DNA of 64,000 nt from Candidatus Defluviilinea gracilis (GTDB lineage Bacteria; Chloroflexota; Anaerolineae; Anaerolineales; Villigracilaceae), in NCBI GenBank assembly GCA_016716235.1, contig JADJWS010000003.1:372001-436000 (forward strand), read 5' to 3'. Both the position numbers and the translations under genes were made by a program. The notes beneath the pieces are model-generated. The model was given only the letters and a program-made list of their open reading frames with translations. It was not told the DNA's origin and ran no database searches. Below are positions 8,107-16,350 of this stretch, piece after piece. The stretch's first letter is position 1, and every line of letters starts with the position of its first letter.

Positions 8107-10122
8107 ATGCTCACCCTCACCGACCTCCTCCGCGTCCCACACGTTGACTCCCTCTTCGACATTTCCCCCGACAACACCAAAATCGCCTTCGCATGGAACA
8201 AAACAGGCGCATGGCAAATTTACGAATTGGATTTATCTCGCGCTGAGCGGAGCGTCCTTCGTCTGCATTCGTCGCAAGAACCGCTCCTCACTCCGCTCAG
8301 GACGATGACATCAGGAGTAAAGAGCGAAGACGAAGCGCATATGATCATCACCTCTGGCACAGGCGGAAAATTCAACCCGCGCTACTCCCCCAACGGACGA
8401 CAACTCGCCTACGTCCTCGACACAGACGGCAGTGAAAGTTACCACCTCATTGTCTACGATTTTGAATCAAAGCAACACACCGACCTAACCCCCAACATCT
8501 CGCACGCACTGCAACCTAACTTCTGCTGGTCTCCCGATGGGACACAACTCGCCTTCCTCAGCAACGAACAGGGACATTTCAGCGCGTACACAATTTCAGC
8601 CAACGGAAGTAATCCAAAATTTATTTTGGATACAGGTCACCCCGCCTGGCGAGTGGAATGGTCGCCTGTCGGAAAACATCTCGCAGTGTGTTGCGAAATG
8701 CACGGACAGGACTATGGGATTTTTGTTGTTGATATCGAATCATGTCATTCTGAGGACGCTTCAACGTCCGAAGAATCTCTACCACCGTCACGGAGACCCT
8801 TCGCTATCACTCAGGGTGACATGCCCATCAATGCCCACGCGCCAAAGTGGTCGCCCGACGGGAAACAACTCGTATTTCATTCCGATGTCAACGATTGGTT
8901 TGACATTGGGCTGTACGATCTAGAATCAAAACAAATCACATGGCTGACAAACAACGAAGGCGATTCGCAATCGCCAGTTTTTTTGGAGTCCAACAGCTTG
9001 CTGTTGGAAAACAATAAGCAAGATTCTAGAATCCAAATTGCCTACGCGCTGAGCAAAGGCGCGGTCAATTGGATTGAGATATGTCATGCTGAGGAGCGCT
9101 CTTTGCGACGAAGCATCTCTACCACGACGAGCGAGACTCTTCGGTCGCAACAATCGCTCCCTCAGAGTGACATCGCAAACTATCAGGTGGGAAAAGGCAT
9201 CCACAGCGGAATCAGGTTGACGTCCGATTCGAAGCGGATGGTGACGACTTTCAGCAGTCCATCCCAGCCATCCGATCTATGGATGATTGATGTCGAGTCA
9301 GGCGAAGCAATCCAGTTGACAAATTCGATGCCCGAGAATTTATCGCGCGAAGAATTTATCATACCTGAAGAAATTTTTTATGAGGGCATGGATGGAGTCA
9401 AAATTCCCGCGTTGTTATTTCGTCCTGAAAAATTGCCCGCGCCCGCAGTGGTGATGATTCACGGCGGACCGAATTGGCAATATGCGATGGAATGGAATGT
9501 GGCGATGGCGCATTTTGCGAGCCGAGGCTATGTGGTGCTCGCGCCGAATTATCGCGGCTCGACGGGTTATGGGCGCGCGTGGCAATATGCGGCGCGGTTT
9601 GACATGGGCGGCGTGGACACGCGCGATGTGGCGGCGGGCGCGCAGTATTTGATCCGTGAGGGGCTTGCGCTGAAAAATAAAATCGCGGTGACGGGACGGA
9701 GTCACGGCGGATATTTGACGATGACGTGTTTGACTCAATTCCCCGAATTGTGGTGCGCGGGTTCGGCGTTGGTGCCGTTCATGAATTGGTTCAAGTCGCA
9801 TGATGATTCGCGCGAAGACCTGCAACATTGGAACATCGAGAACATGGGCGACCCACAGGAAAATTATTCGCGCTGGTATAACGCCTCGCCATACTTCTTT
9901 TTGGATCGGATCAACGCGCCCGTGCAATTGATCTGCGGAGGCAACGACCCGCGCTGTCCCGCATCCGATTCGCTGGAGGCTCGTGATAAACTTGTTTCAC
10001 TTGGTAAGGATGTTGAGTTATTGTTGTATGAAGATGAAGGGCATGAGTTTTTGAAGATAGAGAATGTGTTGGATGCGGAGTCGAGGAGAGTGGAGTTCTT
10101 GGTAAGATACCTCGGTGGTTGA
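8107..10122 (+). CDS. S9 family prolyl-oligopeptidase-type serine peptidase with in-frame repeat insertions
   Basis: A 671-residue two-domain peptidase: an N-terminal beta-propeller with PD40/WD-like units (FNPRYSPNGRQLAYV; CWSPDGTQLAFLS; KWSPDGKQLVFHS) and a C-terminal alpha/beta hydrolase. The catalytic triad is seen as Ser about 532 (GRSHGGY), Asp about 614 (GGNDPRC) and His about 646 (DEGHEF). An oxyanion segment MIHGGPNWQY precedes it. Start ATG 8107 is preferred to 8068, which would read out of a repeat array. Three palindromic elements (8237, 8741, 9081) are inserted in frame within the propeller. The stop codon is supplied by the repeat beginning at 10113. It probably trims small peptides in the cytoplasm; no signal peptide is seen. 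Confidence 0.92.
   Translation: MLTLTDLLRVPHVDSLFDISPDNTKIAFAWNKTGAWQIYELDLSRAERSVLRLHSSQEPLLTPLRTMTSGVKSEDEAHMIITSGTGGKFNPRYSPNGRQLAYVLDTDGSESYHLIVYDFESKQHTDLTPNISHALQPNFCWSPDGTQLAFLSNEQGHFSAYTISANGSNPKFILDTGHPAWRVEWSPVGKHLAVCCEMHGQDYGIFVVDIESCHSEDASTSEESLPPSRRPFAITQGDMPINAHAPKWSPDGKQLVFHSDVNDWFDIGLYDLESKQITWLTNNEGDSQSPVFLESNSLLLENNKQDSRIQIAYALSKGAVNWIEICHAEERSLRRSISTTTSETLRSQQSLPQSDIANYQVGKGIHSGIRLTSDSKRMVTTFSSPSQPSDLWMIDVESGEAIQLTNSMPENLSREEFIIPEEIFYEGMDGVKIPALLFRPEKLPAPAVVMIHGGPNWQYAMEWNVAMAHFASRGYVVLAPNYRGSTGYGRAWQYAARFDMGGVDTRDVAAGAQYLIREGLALKNKIAVTGRSHGGYLTMTCLTQFPELWCAGSALVPFMNWFKSHDDSREDLQHWNIENMGDPQENYSRWYNASPYFFLDRINAPVQLICGGNDPRCPASDSLEARDKLVSLGKDVELLLYEDEGHEFLKIENVLDAESRRVEFLVRYLGG
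8237..8338. repeat. In-frame palindromic element A inside the S9 peptidase gene
   Basis: It begins CGCGCTGAGCGGAGCGTCC and continues through CTCACTCCGCTCAGGACGA, so GAGCGGAG/CTCCGCTC arms are present. It encodes about 34 Arg/Ser-rich residues in the propeller. The reverse complement of 10210-10305 matches it over nearly its full length, showing it to be a dispersed element rather than native peptidase sequence. Confidence 0.85.
8741..8823. repeat. In-frame palindromic element B inside the S9 peptidase gene
   Basis: The ends are CATGTCATTCTGAG and CTCAGGGTGACATG, near-perfect inverted repeats, with CGAAGAATCTC inside. It encodes about 28 residues (starting CHSEDASTSEESL) in the propeller. The same family as element C, with less identity to A. 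Confidence 0.85.
9081..9173. repeat. In-frame palindromic element C inside the S9 peptidase gene
   Basis: The ends are ATGTCATGCTGAGG and CCTCAGAGTGACAT, the same termini as element B, with CGAAGCATCTCTACCACGA inside. It encodes about 31 residues (starting CHAEERSLRRSIS). The reading frame is kept throughout. Confidence 0.85.
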
Positions 10123-10317
10123 GCGCAAGCAGTCGAAACCACAGGTACGCAAAGAAATTATTGTTACAAGATTTACTTTACGGCGTGGTGGTTTCGATAC
10201 GGCAGCGACGCTTCGTCTGCGCTCTTTGCTAATATCCTTCTCGTCCTGAGCGGAGTGAGGAACGACAGCGACGAACGCAGACGAAGGACGCTCCGCTCAG
10301 CGCGAGCCAACCACCGA
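10113..10317. repeat. GGTGGTTGAG inverted-repeat element, copy 2, with nested element A
   Basis: It starts CGGTGGTTGAGCGC and ends AGCCAACCACCG, with GTCGAAACCAC / GTGGTTTCGATACGG inner arms. Its first bases supply the last codons (Gly-Gly) and the TGA stop of the S9 peptidase. Positions about 10210-10305 hold an inverted copy of the palindromic element found at 8237 inside that peptidase gene. Confidence 0.8.
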
Positions 10318-10341
10318 AACACGAATCGAACGAGGAGATAA

Positions 10342-11763
10342 ATGAAACCCCTCAAGTTCTTATCCGACGAAGACATCAAAGCCATGCACGAAGCGACGAT
10401 GAGGATCATGCAAGAGATCGGCATCATCTGGACGCACAAGCCCAGCCTCGACATCCTCACCGACGCGGGATGCACGCTCAAAGAGAATCGCGTGTGCTTC
10501 CCGCCGAATCTCGTGATGGATAGCATCGCAAAGGCAAACAAACGCCCCGTGATTCGCGGACGCAACGGCACGGTCAACGAACTGGGCGGGGGAAATTTAT
10601 ATTTCCATAATCTCGGCGGCGCGCGCGATGTGTTCGACGCGCGCACAGGCACGCATCACACCGCGACGCAGGAAGACTGCATCAACGCCACGCGCGTGCT
10701 GGATGCGCTCCCCAACTGCAACACGGTTACGCCGTTTTTCACTCCGCCCGATGTGCCGAACGAGATGATGGCTCTGCACATGTTTCGTCACACGCTCTCG
10801 AACACGACGAAACCCGTGCAAGGTCCTGGCATCCAATTTGGGCATGAGGCAAAATATGCGGTCGAGATGGCGGCAGTCGTCGGCACGCCTCCGCGCGAAC
10901 TCACGCTCTCCCTCTCCCCCGTCAGCCCGCTCACGATGCACGACGTCGCCGCGCAAGCCGTGATGGATATGGCGCACGCGGGCGTCATCCATTCCAATTT
11001 GCCCGCGCCCACTGGCGGCGCGACTTCGCCGATGACGATCACTGGCAGTCTCGTCCAACAAAGCGCGGAGACTCTCGCCCCCCTCGTTCTCGCGCAATGT
11101 ATTAATCCAGGATGCGGCGTCGTCTATTGCGGACGACTCGGGATGCTGGAGCCGCGCACGGGATTGATCTGGGGCGGAGTCGAGCTCGGCATGTCATCCG
11201 CCGCCACGGTTCAACTCGGACATTTTTACGGGTTCGCCGTTAACGTATATGGATTCTCCACGAACGCGCACACCCTCGACGCGCAGAACGCCTTCGAACG
11301 CGGACTCAACACCTCTCTCCCCGCCCTGGCTGGCGCGGACGAACTCTCGGGCATCGGCGAAATGGAAGCGGGAGTCATGGGCTCGTTCGCGCAAATGGTC
11401 TTGGACAACGAGCTGGCGAAGAGTGTCCTCCGTCAACGCGCGGGGTTGTCCGCGGATGCAGAACATCTCGCGGTTGAGATCATCAACACGGTGATGGATA
11501 CCAACCGCAACTATCTCGCGAGCAAACACACGCTCAAACATCTCCGCGCGGGTGAAATGGCGCTGACCAAACTCGCTGAAAGAAATTCGTGGGATACTTG
11601 GGAGGAAAAAATGGGACGCAAGCAAATGGCAGATTACGCGACAGATGAAGCGGAGCGAATCTTGCGCGAACATGTTGTGCCGCCGCTTGAACCGCAACAG
11701 GAGATTGAGTTGGATCGAATCCTTGCGGCGGCTGAGAAGGAGACGGTGAAGAAAAAGAAGTAA
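10342..11763 (+). CDS. MttB superfamily methyltransferase without pyrrolysine, copy 2
   Basis: A 473-residue paralogue of the gene at 5796. Family segments seen are LYFHNLGGARDVFDARTG, TPFFTPPDVPNE, LSLSPVSPLTMHD, NLPAPTGGATSPMTITGSL and NAFERGLNTSLPALAGADE; the C-terminus ends in a basic helix. There is no in-frame TAG, so no pyrrolysine is needed. The two copies differ widely along most of their length, so they probably act on different methylated amines, perhaps with the shared corrinoid protein at 4853. GAGGAG lies before ATG 10342. It is bracketed on both sides by GGTGGTTGAG elements. Confidence 0.88.
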   Translation: MKPLKFLSDEDIKAMHEATMRIMQEIGIIWTHKPSLDILTDAGCTLKENRVCFPPNLVMDSIAKANKRPVIRGRNGTVNELGGGNLYFHNLGGARDVFDARTGTHHTATQEDCINATRVLDALPNCNTVTPFFTPPDVPNEMMALHMFRHTLSNTTKPVQGPGIQFGHEAKYAVEMAAVVGTPPRELTLSLSPVSPLTMHDVAAQAVMDMAHAGVIHSNLPAPTGGATSPMTITGSLVQQSAETLAPLVLAQCINPGCGVVYCGRLGMLEPRTGLIWGGVELGMSSAATVQLGHFYGFAVNVYGFSTNAHTLDAQNAFERGLNTSLPALAGADELSGIGEMEAGVMGSFAQMVLDNELAKSVLRQRAGLSADAEHLAVEIINTVMDTNRNYLASKHTLKHLRAGEMALTKLAERNSWDTWEEKMGRKQMADYATDEAERILREHVVPPLEPQQEIELDRILAAAEKETVKKKK

Positions 11764-11880
11764 TCGCTGGTTGAGCGCAAGCAGTCGAAACCAGCAGGCA
11801 ACATGCAAATATTATGATTCATGAACACTGGTGGTTTCGATACGCGACGCCAACGAACGGCGTCGCTACTCAACCACCGA
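11764..11880. repeat. GGTGGTTGAG inverted-repeat element, copy 3
   Basis: It starts TCGCTGGTTGAGCGC, directly after the TAA of the methyltransferase gene, and ends CTACTCAACCACCG. The inner arms are GTCGAAACCAGC and GTGGTTTCGATACGCG. It fills the gap before the M20 amidohydrolase, whose AGGAG site follows immediately. Confidence 0.8.
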
Positions 11881-11895
11881 AGTTAGGAGATTATT

Positions 11896-13053
11896 ATGCT
11901 CAAACAATCACACGCAATATCAGAAGAACTCATCGAATGGCGGCGCGACTTCCACATGCACCCCGAGATCGGATTCGAGTTACATCGCACGTCGAAGATC
12001 GTTGCCGACGAGTTGGAGAAGATGGGGTACCGAGTCAAACGCAATGTGGGGAAGACCGGCGTTGTTGCGGAGATCGGCGAGGGCGGCAAGATGATCGCCA
12101 TCCGCGCGGATATGGACGCGCTCCCCATCCTTGAGATGAACGACGCGGAATATGTCTCGCAGAACAAAGGCGCGATGCACGCCTGCGGACACGATTCACA
12201 TACCGCGATGGCTCTCGGCGCGGCGCTATTGTTATCGAAAGAAAAATTACCTGGGCGTGTGCGATTCCTTTTTCAGCCTTGCGAAGAGACCGTTGATAAT
12301 GAAGGCAAAAGCGGCGCGCAGAGAATGTCCGATGAAGGCGCGATGCAAGGCGTGGATTATGTCATCGCGCAACACGTTGACCCAACTCGACCCGTCGGCA
12401 CGATCAGCATCAGCGCGGGACCGTCGTCAGGCGGAGTCGATTCGTGGCACGCGGTCGTCAAAGGCAAGGGCGGGCACGGCGCGCATCCCGACAAGACCGT
12501 TGACCCGTTTTATCTGACGGCGCATGTCATCATCGCATTAAACGCGATCATTTCGCGCAGGATCAATCCGTTCGAGCCTGCGGTGGTGAGCATCGGCTCG
12601 ATCAACGGCGGGTTTGCGGAAAATGTCATCCCCGAAGAAGTGAAGATCACTGGCACACTGCGCTTCACGGATGAGGCTGTGCATCAACAAATTTACGCCG
12701 AGATCAAACGCGCCTTCGACATTGTCAAAGCGCTGGGCGGCGACTACGAACTGGGCTACGACGTGGGCGGTCCGCCGATGATCAACGATGAGTTTGTCTC
12801 GGAGATGATCGAAAAAACTGGCAAAGACCTGCTCGGCGCGGATAATGTCAGTGAACTTCAAAAGACCCTTGGCGCGGAGGACTTCGGCGAATTCATGAAA
12901 CACGCCCCCGGCGCAATGTACACGCTCGGAACGCAAAAGGCTGGGCATGAGGGCTACCTGCTCCATCATCCCAAGTTCGATATTGATGAACGCGCCATGC
13001 CCATCGGCACAGCGATGCTGGCAGAAACAGCGAAGAGATTTTTACAAGGATAA
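11896..13053 (+). CDS. M20 family amidohydrolase (N-acyl amino acid / hippurate hydrolase type)
   Basis: A 385-residue metallohydrolase that cleaves acyl groups from N-acyl amino acids or similar amides. The N-terminal RRDFHMHPEIGFE, the metal-binding AIRADMDALP and HACGHDSHTAM, the QPCEET glutamate pair and late GAEDFGEF are all in the usual order; the dimerisation lid (GKGGHGAHPD) lies in the middle. The length is normal for the M20D subfamily. It closes the methyltransferase cluster on the same strand; whether it frees a methylated amine from a conjugate is only a guess. A bidirectional terminator follows at 13076. Confidence 0.92.
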   Translation: MLKQSHAISEELIEWRRDFHMHPEIGFELHRTSKIVADELEKMGYRVKRNVGKTGVVAEIGEGGKMIAIRADMDALPILEMNDAEYVSQNKGAMHACGHDSHTAMALGAALLLSKEKLPGRVRFLFQPCEETVDNEGKSGAQRMSDEGAMQGVDYVIAQHVDPTRPVGTISISAGPSSGGVDSWHAVVKGKGGHGAHPDKTVDPFYLTAHVIIALNAIISRRINPFEPAVVSIGSINGGFAENVIPEEVKITGTLRFTDEAVHQQIYAEIKRAFDIVKALGGDYELGYDVGGPPMINDEFVSEMIEKTGKDLLGADNVSELQKTLGAEDFGEFMKHAPGAMYTLGTQKAGHEGYLLHHPKFDIDERAMPIGTAMLAETAKRFLQG

Positions 13054-13075
13054 AACCTCAAAACAAGCGGCGAAC

Positions 13076-13106
13076 AAAAAGCCTCCCAATTGGGAGGCTT
13101 TATTTC
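13076..13106. terminator. Bidirectional intrinsic terminator
   Basis: A perfect AAGCCTCCCAATTGGGAGGCTT hairpin arm pair (13079-13100; 11 bp each side) is flanked by five T on the minus strand and TTTATTT on the plus strand. It lies between the M20 gene (plus) and tRNA-Lys (minus), ending both. Confidence 0.9.
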
Positions 13107-13108
13107 TG

Positions 13109-13181
13109 TGACTCCGGGGGGACTCGAACCCTCAACCAATTGATTAAGAGTCAACTGCTCTGCCAATTGAGCTACGGAGCC
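13109..13181 (-). tRNA. tRNA-Lys (anticodon CTT)
   Basis: Read on the minus strand it starts GGCTCCGTAGCTCAATTGG and folds into a full cloverleaf: a 7-bp acceptor stem (GGCTCCG/CGGAGTC with one G-T pair), a D arm with AGCTC, an anticodon loop CTCTTAA giving anticodon CTT, and a T arm with GGTTCGAGTCC. The length is 73 with discriminator A; CCA is not encoded. The terminator at 13076 follows directly. Confidence 0.96.
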
Positions 13182-13316
13182 AAACGTGCGGCGGGAATTA
13201 TACCCGAGGCGATAAACCTGTCAATAATAGAAGTAGGCAATCCCCCCGCGATGAAGCGGCACACTTCATCTTACAGAGACGGATTCTTTGGTAATTGCCG
13301 TAATTCTGCACACAGA

Positions 13317-13391
13317 TTGGACGGATTTCGCGGAATATCACGGATAAAATCCAATAAAAATCCGTGTGATACCGTGTTATCCGTGTCCAAA
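13317..13391. repeat. Palindromic ATCCGTG/CACGGAT repeat
   Basis: The stretch TTGGACGGAT ... ATCACGGAT ... ATCCGTGTGAT ... ATCCGTGTCCAA is a long interrupted palindrome in the 290-base gap between tRNA-Lys and the DUF389 gene. No gene is seen in the gap; the rest appears to hold only the upstream region of the tRNA and a -10 for the next gene. Confidence 0.65.
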
Positions 13392-13458
13392 GAGTTCGTG
13401 ATCACGACGATTCCTAGAGACCCCAGAGACGCAGTTCCCATTCGCGCTTTTATCCCTG

Positions 13459-13471
13459 TATAATTGCCACG
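13459..13471 (+). promoter_or_regulatory. -10 box for a leaderless DUF389-gene transcript
   Basis: A perfect TATAAT at 13459-13464 lies seven bases before the ATG at 13472, with no Shine-Dalgarno, so the transcript probably begins at or next to the A of the start codon. Confidence 0.6.
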
Positions 13472-14770
13472 ATGGAAATCAACGAACCGACACCACAACC
13501 TGAACCCGAATTTGTCTCCGCGCGCGCCCGCCGCCGCCGCGCCTTACGCCGAGCTTACTTCCCATCGGATGAAGCGGAACGCGCCGCGTTGTTTGAACAT
13601 CTTGCCCGCCGCGCTTATCCATCGTATGAACTCTTCGTCTTCTCGCTTGTGGCGGGCGTGATCATCGGCGTGGGATACTTCGTCAACTCGCTGGCATTGA
13701 TCTTCTTCGGCATCCTCGTCGCCCCTGTGCTTACCCCATGGATCGGGCTTTCACTCGCCGCCATCGCAGGCTCGTTCCGACTGTTCGCGCAAACGTTTGC
13801 CGCCTTGCTCTTGAGCGCGTTTCTCGTTTTCGCAAGCGGCTTGCTCGCGGGATACGCCTCGCGCATTTTCGGCCCGCTCAACTTTAATGAAGCGTTCACG
13901 CTCAGCCGCTTATGGTGGCCCAGTTTCGTCATCCTCACCATCGGCTCGATCATTTTCACCATCTCCTTCGTGCGCTCCGAAACATTGCCCTACCTTCCCA
14001 GTGCGTTGATCTCATCCGTGTTGTACACGCCGCTCTGCGCGGCGGGCTTCGGTTTGGGGAGCGGAATCGCCGCCGCGGAACTCTGGCCGCAAGGCTTGCT
14101 GGTCTTCGTCGTTCACTTTGCCTGGGCGACATTCTTCGCCCTCGTCACCCTCTTCTTTTTACGGTTTTATCCCACCACCGTTAGCGGCATAGCCCTGACG
14201 GGATTCGCGCTTGCGACGATTCTTGCGACGACGATATTTTTAACCGGCTTCGATCAATGGATAAAACTACAGACGGGTCTGTCCACGCCCCTGCCTGCCC
14301 CACTCACCCAGCGGACTTCCACGCCCACGCCGCCGCCGTCCACTCTAGCCACGAACTCCGCCACCAAACCTGCCGCACCCACAGTGTTCGTGGGCGTCCC
14401 CACAATCACTTCTTCACGCACGCCGCGCCCAACCGCGCAATCCACATTGCCGCCCACTGAAACATCGACATCAACTATCACAGCCGAACCCACCCCCATC
14501 ATTGCCCAAATTCGCGCGGCGGAAGGAGGCGGGGCGTTCATCCGCGAAAAGCCGGGCGGGAAAGTTATCGCAACTCTGGGCAACGGCGCGACCGTCACCA
14601 TCGTGCCGAATGATTTTCAAGATGTCAAAGGAGTTATCTGGGTGCGCGTGTTCGCCACCGTCAACGATGCGCGCGTGGAGGGTTGGATGATCCAGGCGGT
14701 GCTCGTCACCGCCACGCCCATCGCCGATTGGCAACCTTCGCCCACGCCGGACGTAACCTCAACACCTTGA
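13472..14770 (+). CDS. DUF389-like membrane protein with C-terminal SH3-type domain
   Basis: A 432-residue protein. The N-terminal 50 residues are charged and Arg-rich. Residues about 50-265 hold six or so membrane segments, with the DUF389-like pattern SLALIFFGILVAPVLTPWIGLSLA (shown in part). Then comes a Thr/Pro-rich linker (about 270-345), and from about 345 a bacterial SH3-like domain (IREKPGGKVIATLGNG; VRVFATVNDARVEGWMIQ). SH3 domains of this kind usually bind cell-wall material, so the C-terminus should face outwards. The combination of a DUF389 core with a surface SH3 domain is less usual. Transport substrate unknown. Confidence 0.78.
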   Translation: MEINEPTPQPEPEFVSARARRRRALRRAYFPSDEAERAALFEHLARRAYPSYELFVFSLVAGVIIGVGYFVNSLALIFFGILVAPVLTPWIGLSLAAIAGSFRLFAQTFAALLLSAFLVFASGLLAGYASRIFGPLNFNEAFTLSRLWWPSFVILTIGSIIFTISFVRSETLPYLPSALISSVLYTPLCAAGFGLGSGIAAAELWPQGLLVFVVHFAWATFFALVTLFFLRFYPTTVSGIALTGFALATILATTIFLTGFDQWIKLQTGLSTPLPAPLTQRTSTPTPPPSTLATNSATKPAAPTVFVGVPTITSSRTPRPTAQSTLPPTETSTSTITAEPTPIIAQIRAAEGGGAFIREKPGGKVIATLGNGATVTIVPNDFQDVKGVIWVRVFATVNDARVEGWMIQAVLVTATPIADWQPSPTPDVTSTP

Positions 14771-14848
14771 AATTTGTATCGCGAAGAGGGCGAAGAAATT
14801 GCTTTCTTGGCGGCTCGCCAACTTTGTACTTCACATAAAGGAATGTTC

Positions 14849-16309
14849 ATGCCTATTCATTTTGGAACCGACGGCTGGAGAGCCGTGATCTCCGACTCGT
14901 TCACATTCGACAATTTGCGCATCGTGGCGCAAGCCATCGCCGATGCCGTTGACTCAGAACATTGGGACAAGGGAGGGGACGACGAGCATATGCCCGACCC
15001 AAAAAAGATCGTGGTGGGATTCGACACCCGCTTCCTCTCGGATCGTTTCGCCGGGGAAGTTGCCCGCGTGCTCGCCGCCAACGGGTTCACCGTCCTGCTC
15101 GCCCAATCCGATTCGCCGACGCCCGCGATCTCGTACGCGGTAAAACATAATCGCGCGATCGCGGGCGTGATGATCACCGCCTCGCACAACGCGCCTCGAT
15201 ATAACGGGGTCAAACTCAAGGGAGCGTTCGGCGGCTCTGCCCTGCCCGAACAATGCCGCCGCGTGGAAGTCTACATCAACGACAACGAAGAACAGGCGCG
15301 CGGACCCAACTTGATGGATTTCAAAAAAGCGCGCGAGGCGAAGTTGATCCAAAAGTTCAACCCGTTGCCCGCGTACTTCGATCACTTGCGAACATTGATC
15401 AACACAGACGCCATCGCAGACAACCCACAACGGTTTGTTGTGGATGCCATGTTCGGCTCGGGTCGCGGGGTCATCAAGTCATTTTTGCAGGGAACAGGTT
15501 GTGAAATCTCTGAGATTCGCGGCGAGATGAACCCCGGCTTTGGCGGAGTTCACCCGGAACCGATCGCGAAAAATCTTGGCGCGCTCGCCTCCGCCATCAG
15601 CGCGGGGATGGGAACCTTCGGCGTAGTGACCGACGGCGACGCGGACCGAATCGGCGCAATGGACGAACGCGGCGCGTTTGTTGATCCCCACAAGCTTATG
15701 GCTTTATCGTTGAAATATCTCGTAGAAAAACGCGGCTGGAGCGGCGCGGTGGTGCGCACGGTCTCCACAACGCGCATGATCGATCGTCTTGCAAAACGCT
15801 ACGGCTTGAAACTTTTCGAAACGCCCGTTGGGTTTAACCACATCGCTGACCACATGCTGCGGGAAGATGTGCTCATCGGCGGCGAGGAATCGGGCGGCAT
15901 CTCGTTCAAGGGACATATCCCCGAGGGCGACGGTCCCATCATGGGGCTGTTGTTGGTGGAGGTGATCGCGCAATCGGGGAAAACATTACACGGCATGGTG
16001 GAAGATTTACTTGCGGATGTCGGTCCCGCCTTCTACGAACGGACCGACTTGCGCCTCAGCCGCCCCGTCGCCAAAAAAGAGATGACCGAATTCCTCACGA
16101 ATCAGGCTCCTACTAAGATCGGAGGCGAGAAGGTCACCGAGGTGAGTCAACGCGACGGCGTCAAATACATCATGGCGGATGATTCGTGGTTGTTGATTCG
16201 CCCGTCAGGGACGGAACCCGTTCTGCGAGTCTATGCCGAAGGGCGGACTCAAACGATGGTGAAATCCTTGCTTGGTTATGGCGAACAGGTGGCGAAGAGC
16301 GTGGTGTGA
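14849..16309 (+). CDS. Phosphoglucomutase/phosphomannomutase family enzyme
   Basis: A 486-residue alpha-D-phosphohexomutase that interconverts hexose 1- and 6-phosphates. It begins IHFGTDGWRAVI, has the phosphoserine loop TASHNAPRYNG, the Mg-binding DGDADRIGA, the sugar-binding GGEESGGISF and the phosphate-binding RPSGTEPVLRVY. ATG 14849 is chosen over upstream in-frame starts (14774, 14843) because AAAGGA lies 7 bases before it and the conserved domain begins there. The pattern resembles the archaeal/actinobacterial PGM type rather than GlmM, but sugar preference cannot be decided. A terminator follows at 16315. Confidence 0.92.
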   Translation: MPIHFGTDGWRAVISDSFTFDNLRIVAQAIADAVDSEHWDKGGDDEHMPDPKKIVVGFDTRFLSDRFAGEVARVLAANGFTVLLAQSDSPTPAISYAVKHNRAIAGVMITASHNAPRYNGVKLKGAFGGSALPEQCRRVEVYINDNEEQARGPNLMDFKKAREAKLIQKFNPLPAYFDHLRTLINTDAIADNPQRFVVDAMFGSGRGVIKSFLQGTGCEISEIRGEMNPGFGGVHPEPIAKNLGALASAISAGMGTFGVVTDGDADRIGAMDERGAFVDPHKLMALSLKYLVEKRGWSGAVVRTVSTTRMIDRLAKRYGLKLFETPVGFNHIADHMLREDVLIGGEESGGISFKGHIPEGDGPIMGLLLVEVIAQSGKTLHGMVEDLLADVGPAFYERTDLRLSRPVAKKEMTEFLTNQAPTKIGGEKVTEVSQRDGVKYIMADDSWLLIRPSGTEPVLRVYAEGRTQTMVKSLLGYGEQVAKSVV

Positions 16310-16314
16310 CAGTC

Positions 16315-16350
16315 AAGACCTCCGTGTCGATGAAACACGGAGGTCTTTTT
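16315..16350 (+). terminator. Intrinsic terminator after the phosphohexomutase gene
   Basis: GACCTCCGTGT (16317-16327), a 7-base loop, ACACGGAGGTC (16335-16345) and TTTTT. The right half plus its tail (16331-16355) is repeated at 16458-16482. Confidence 0.88.

Noticed and set aside
14774..14848. N-terminal extension of the phosphohexomutase
   Set aside because: The added residues are unlike the family and AAAGGA sits correctly before ATG 14849.
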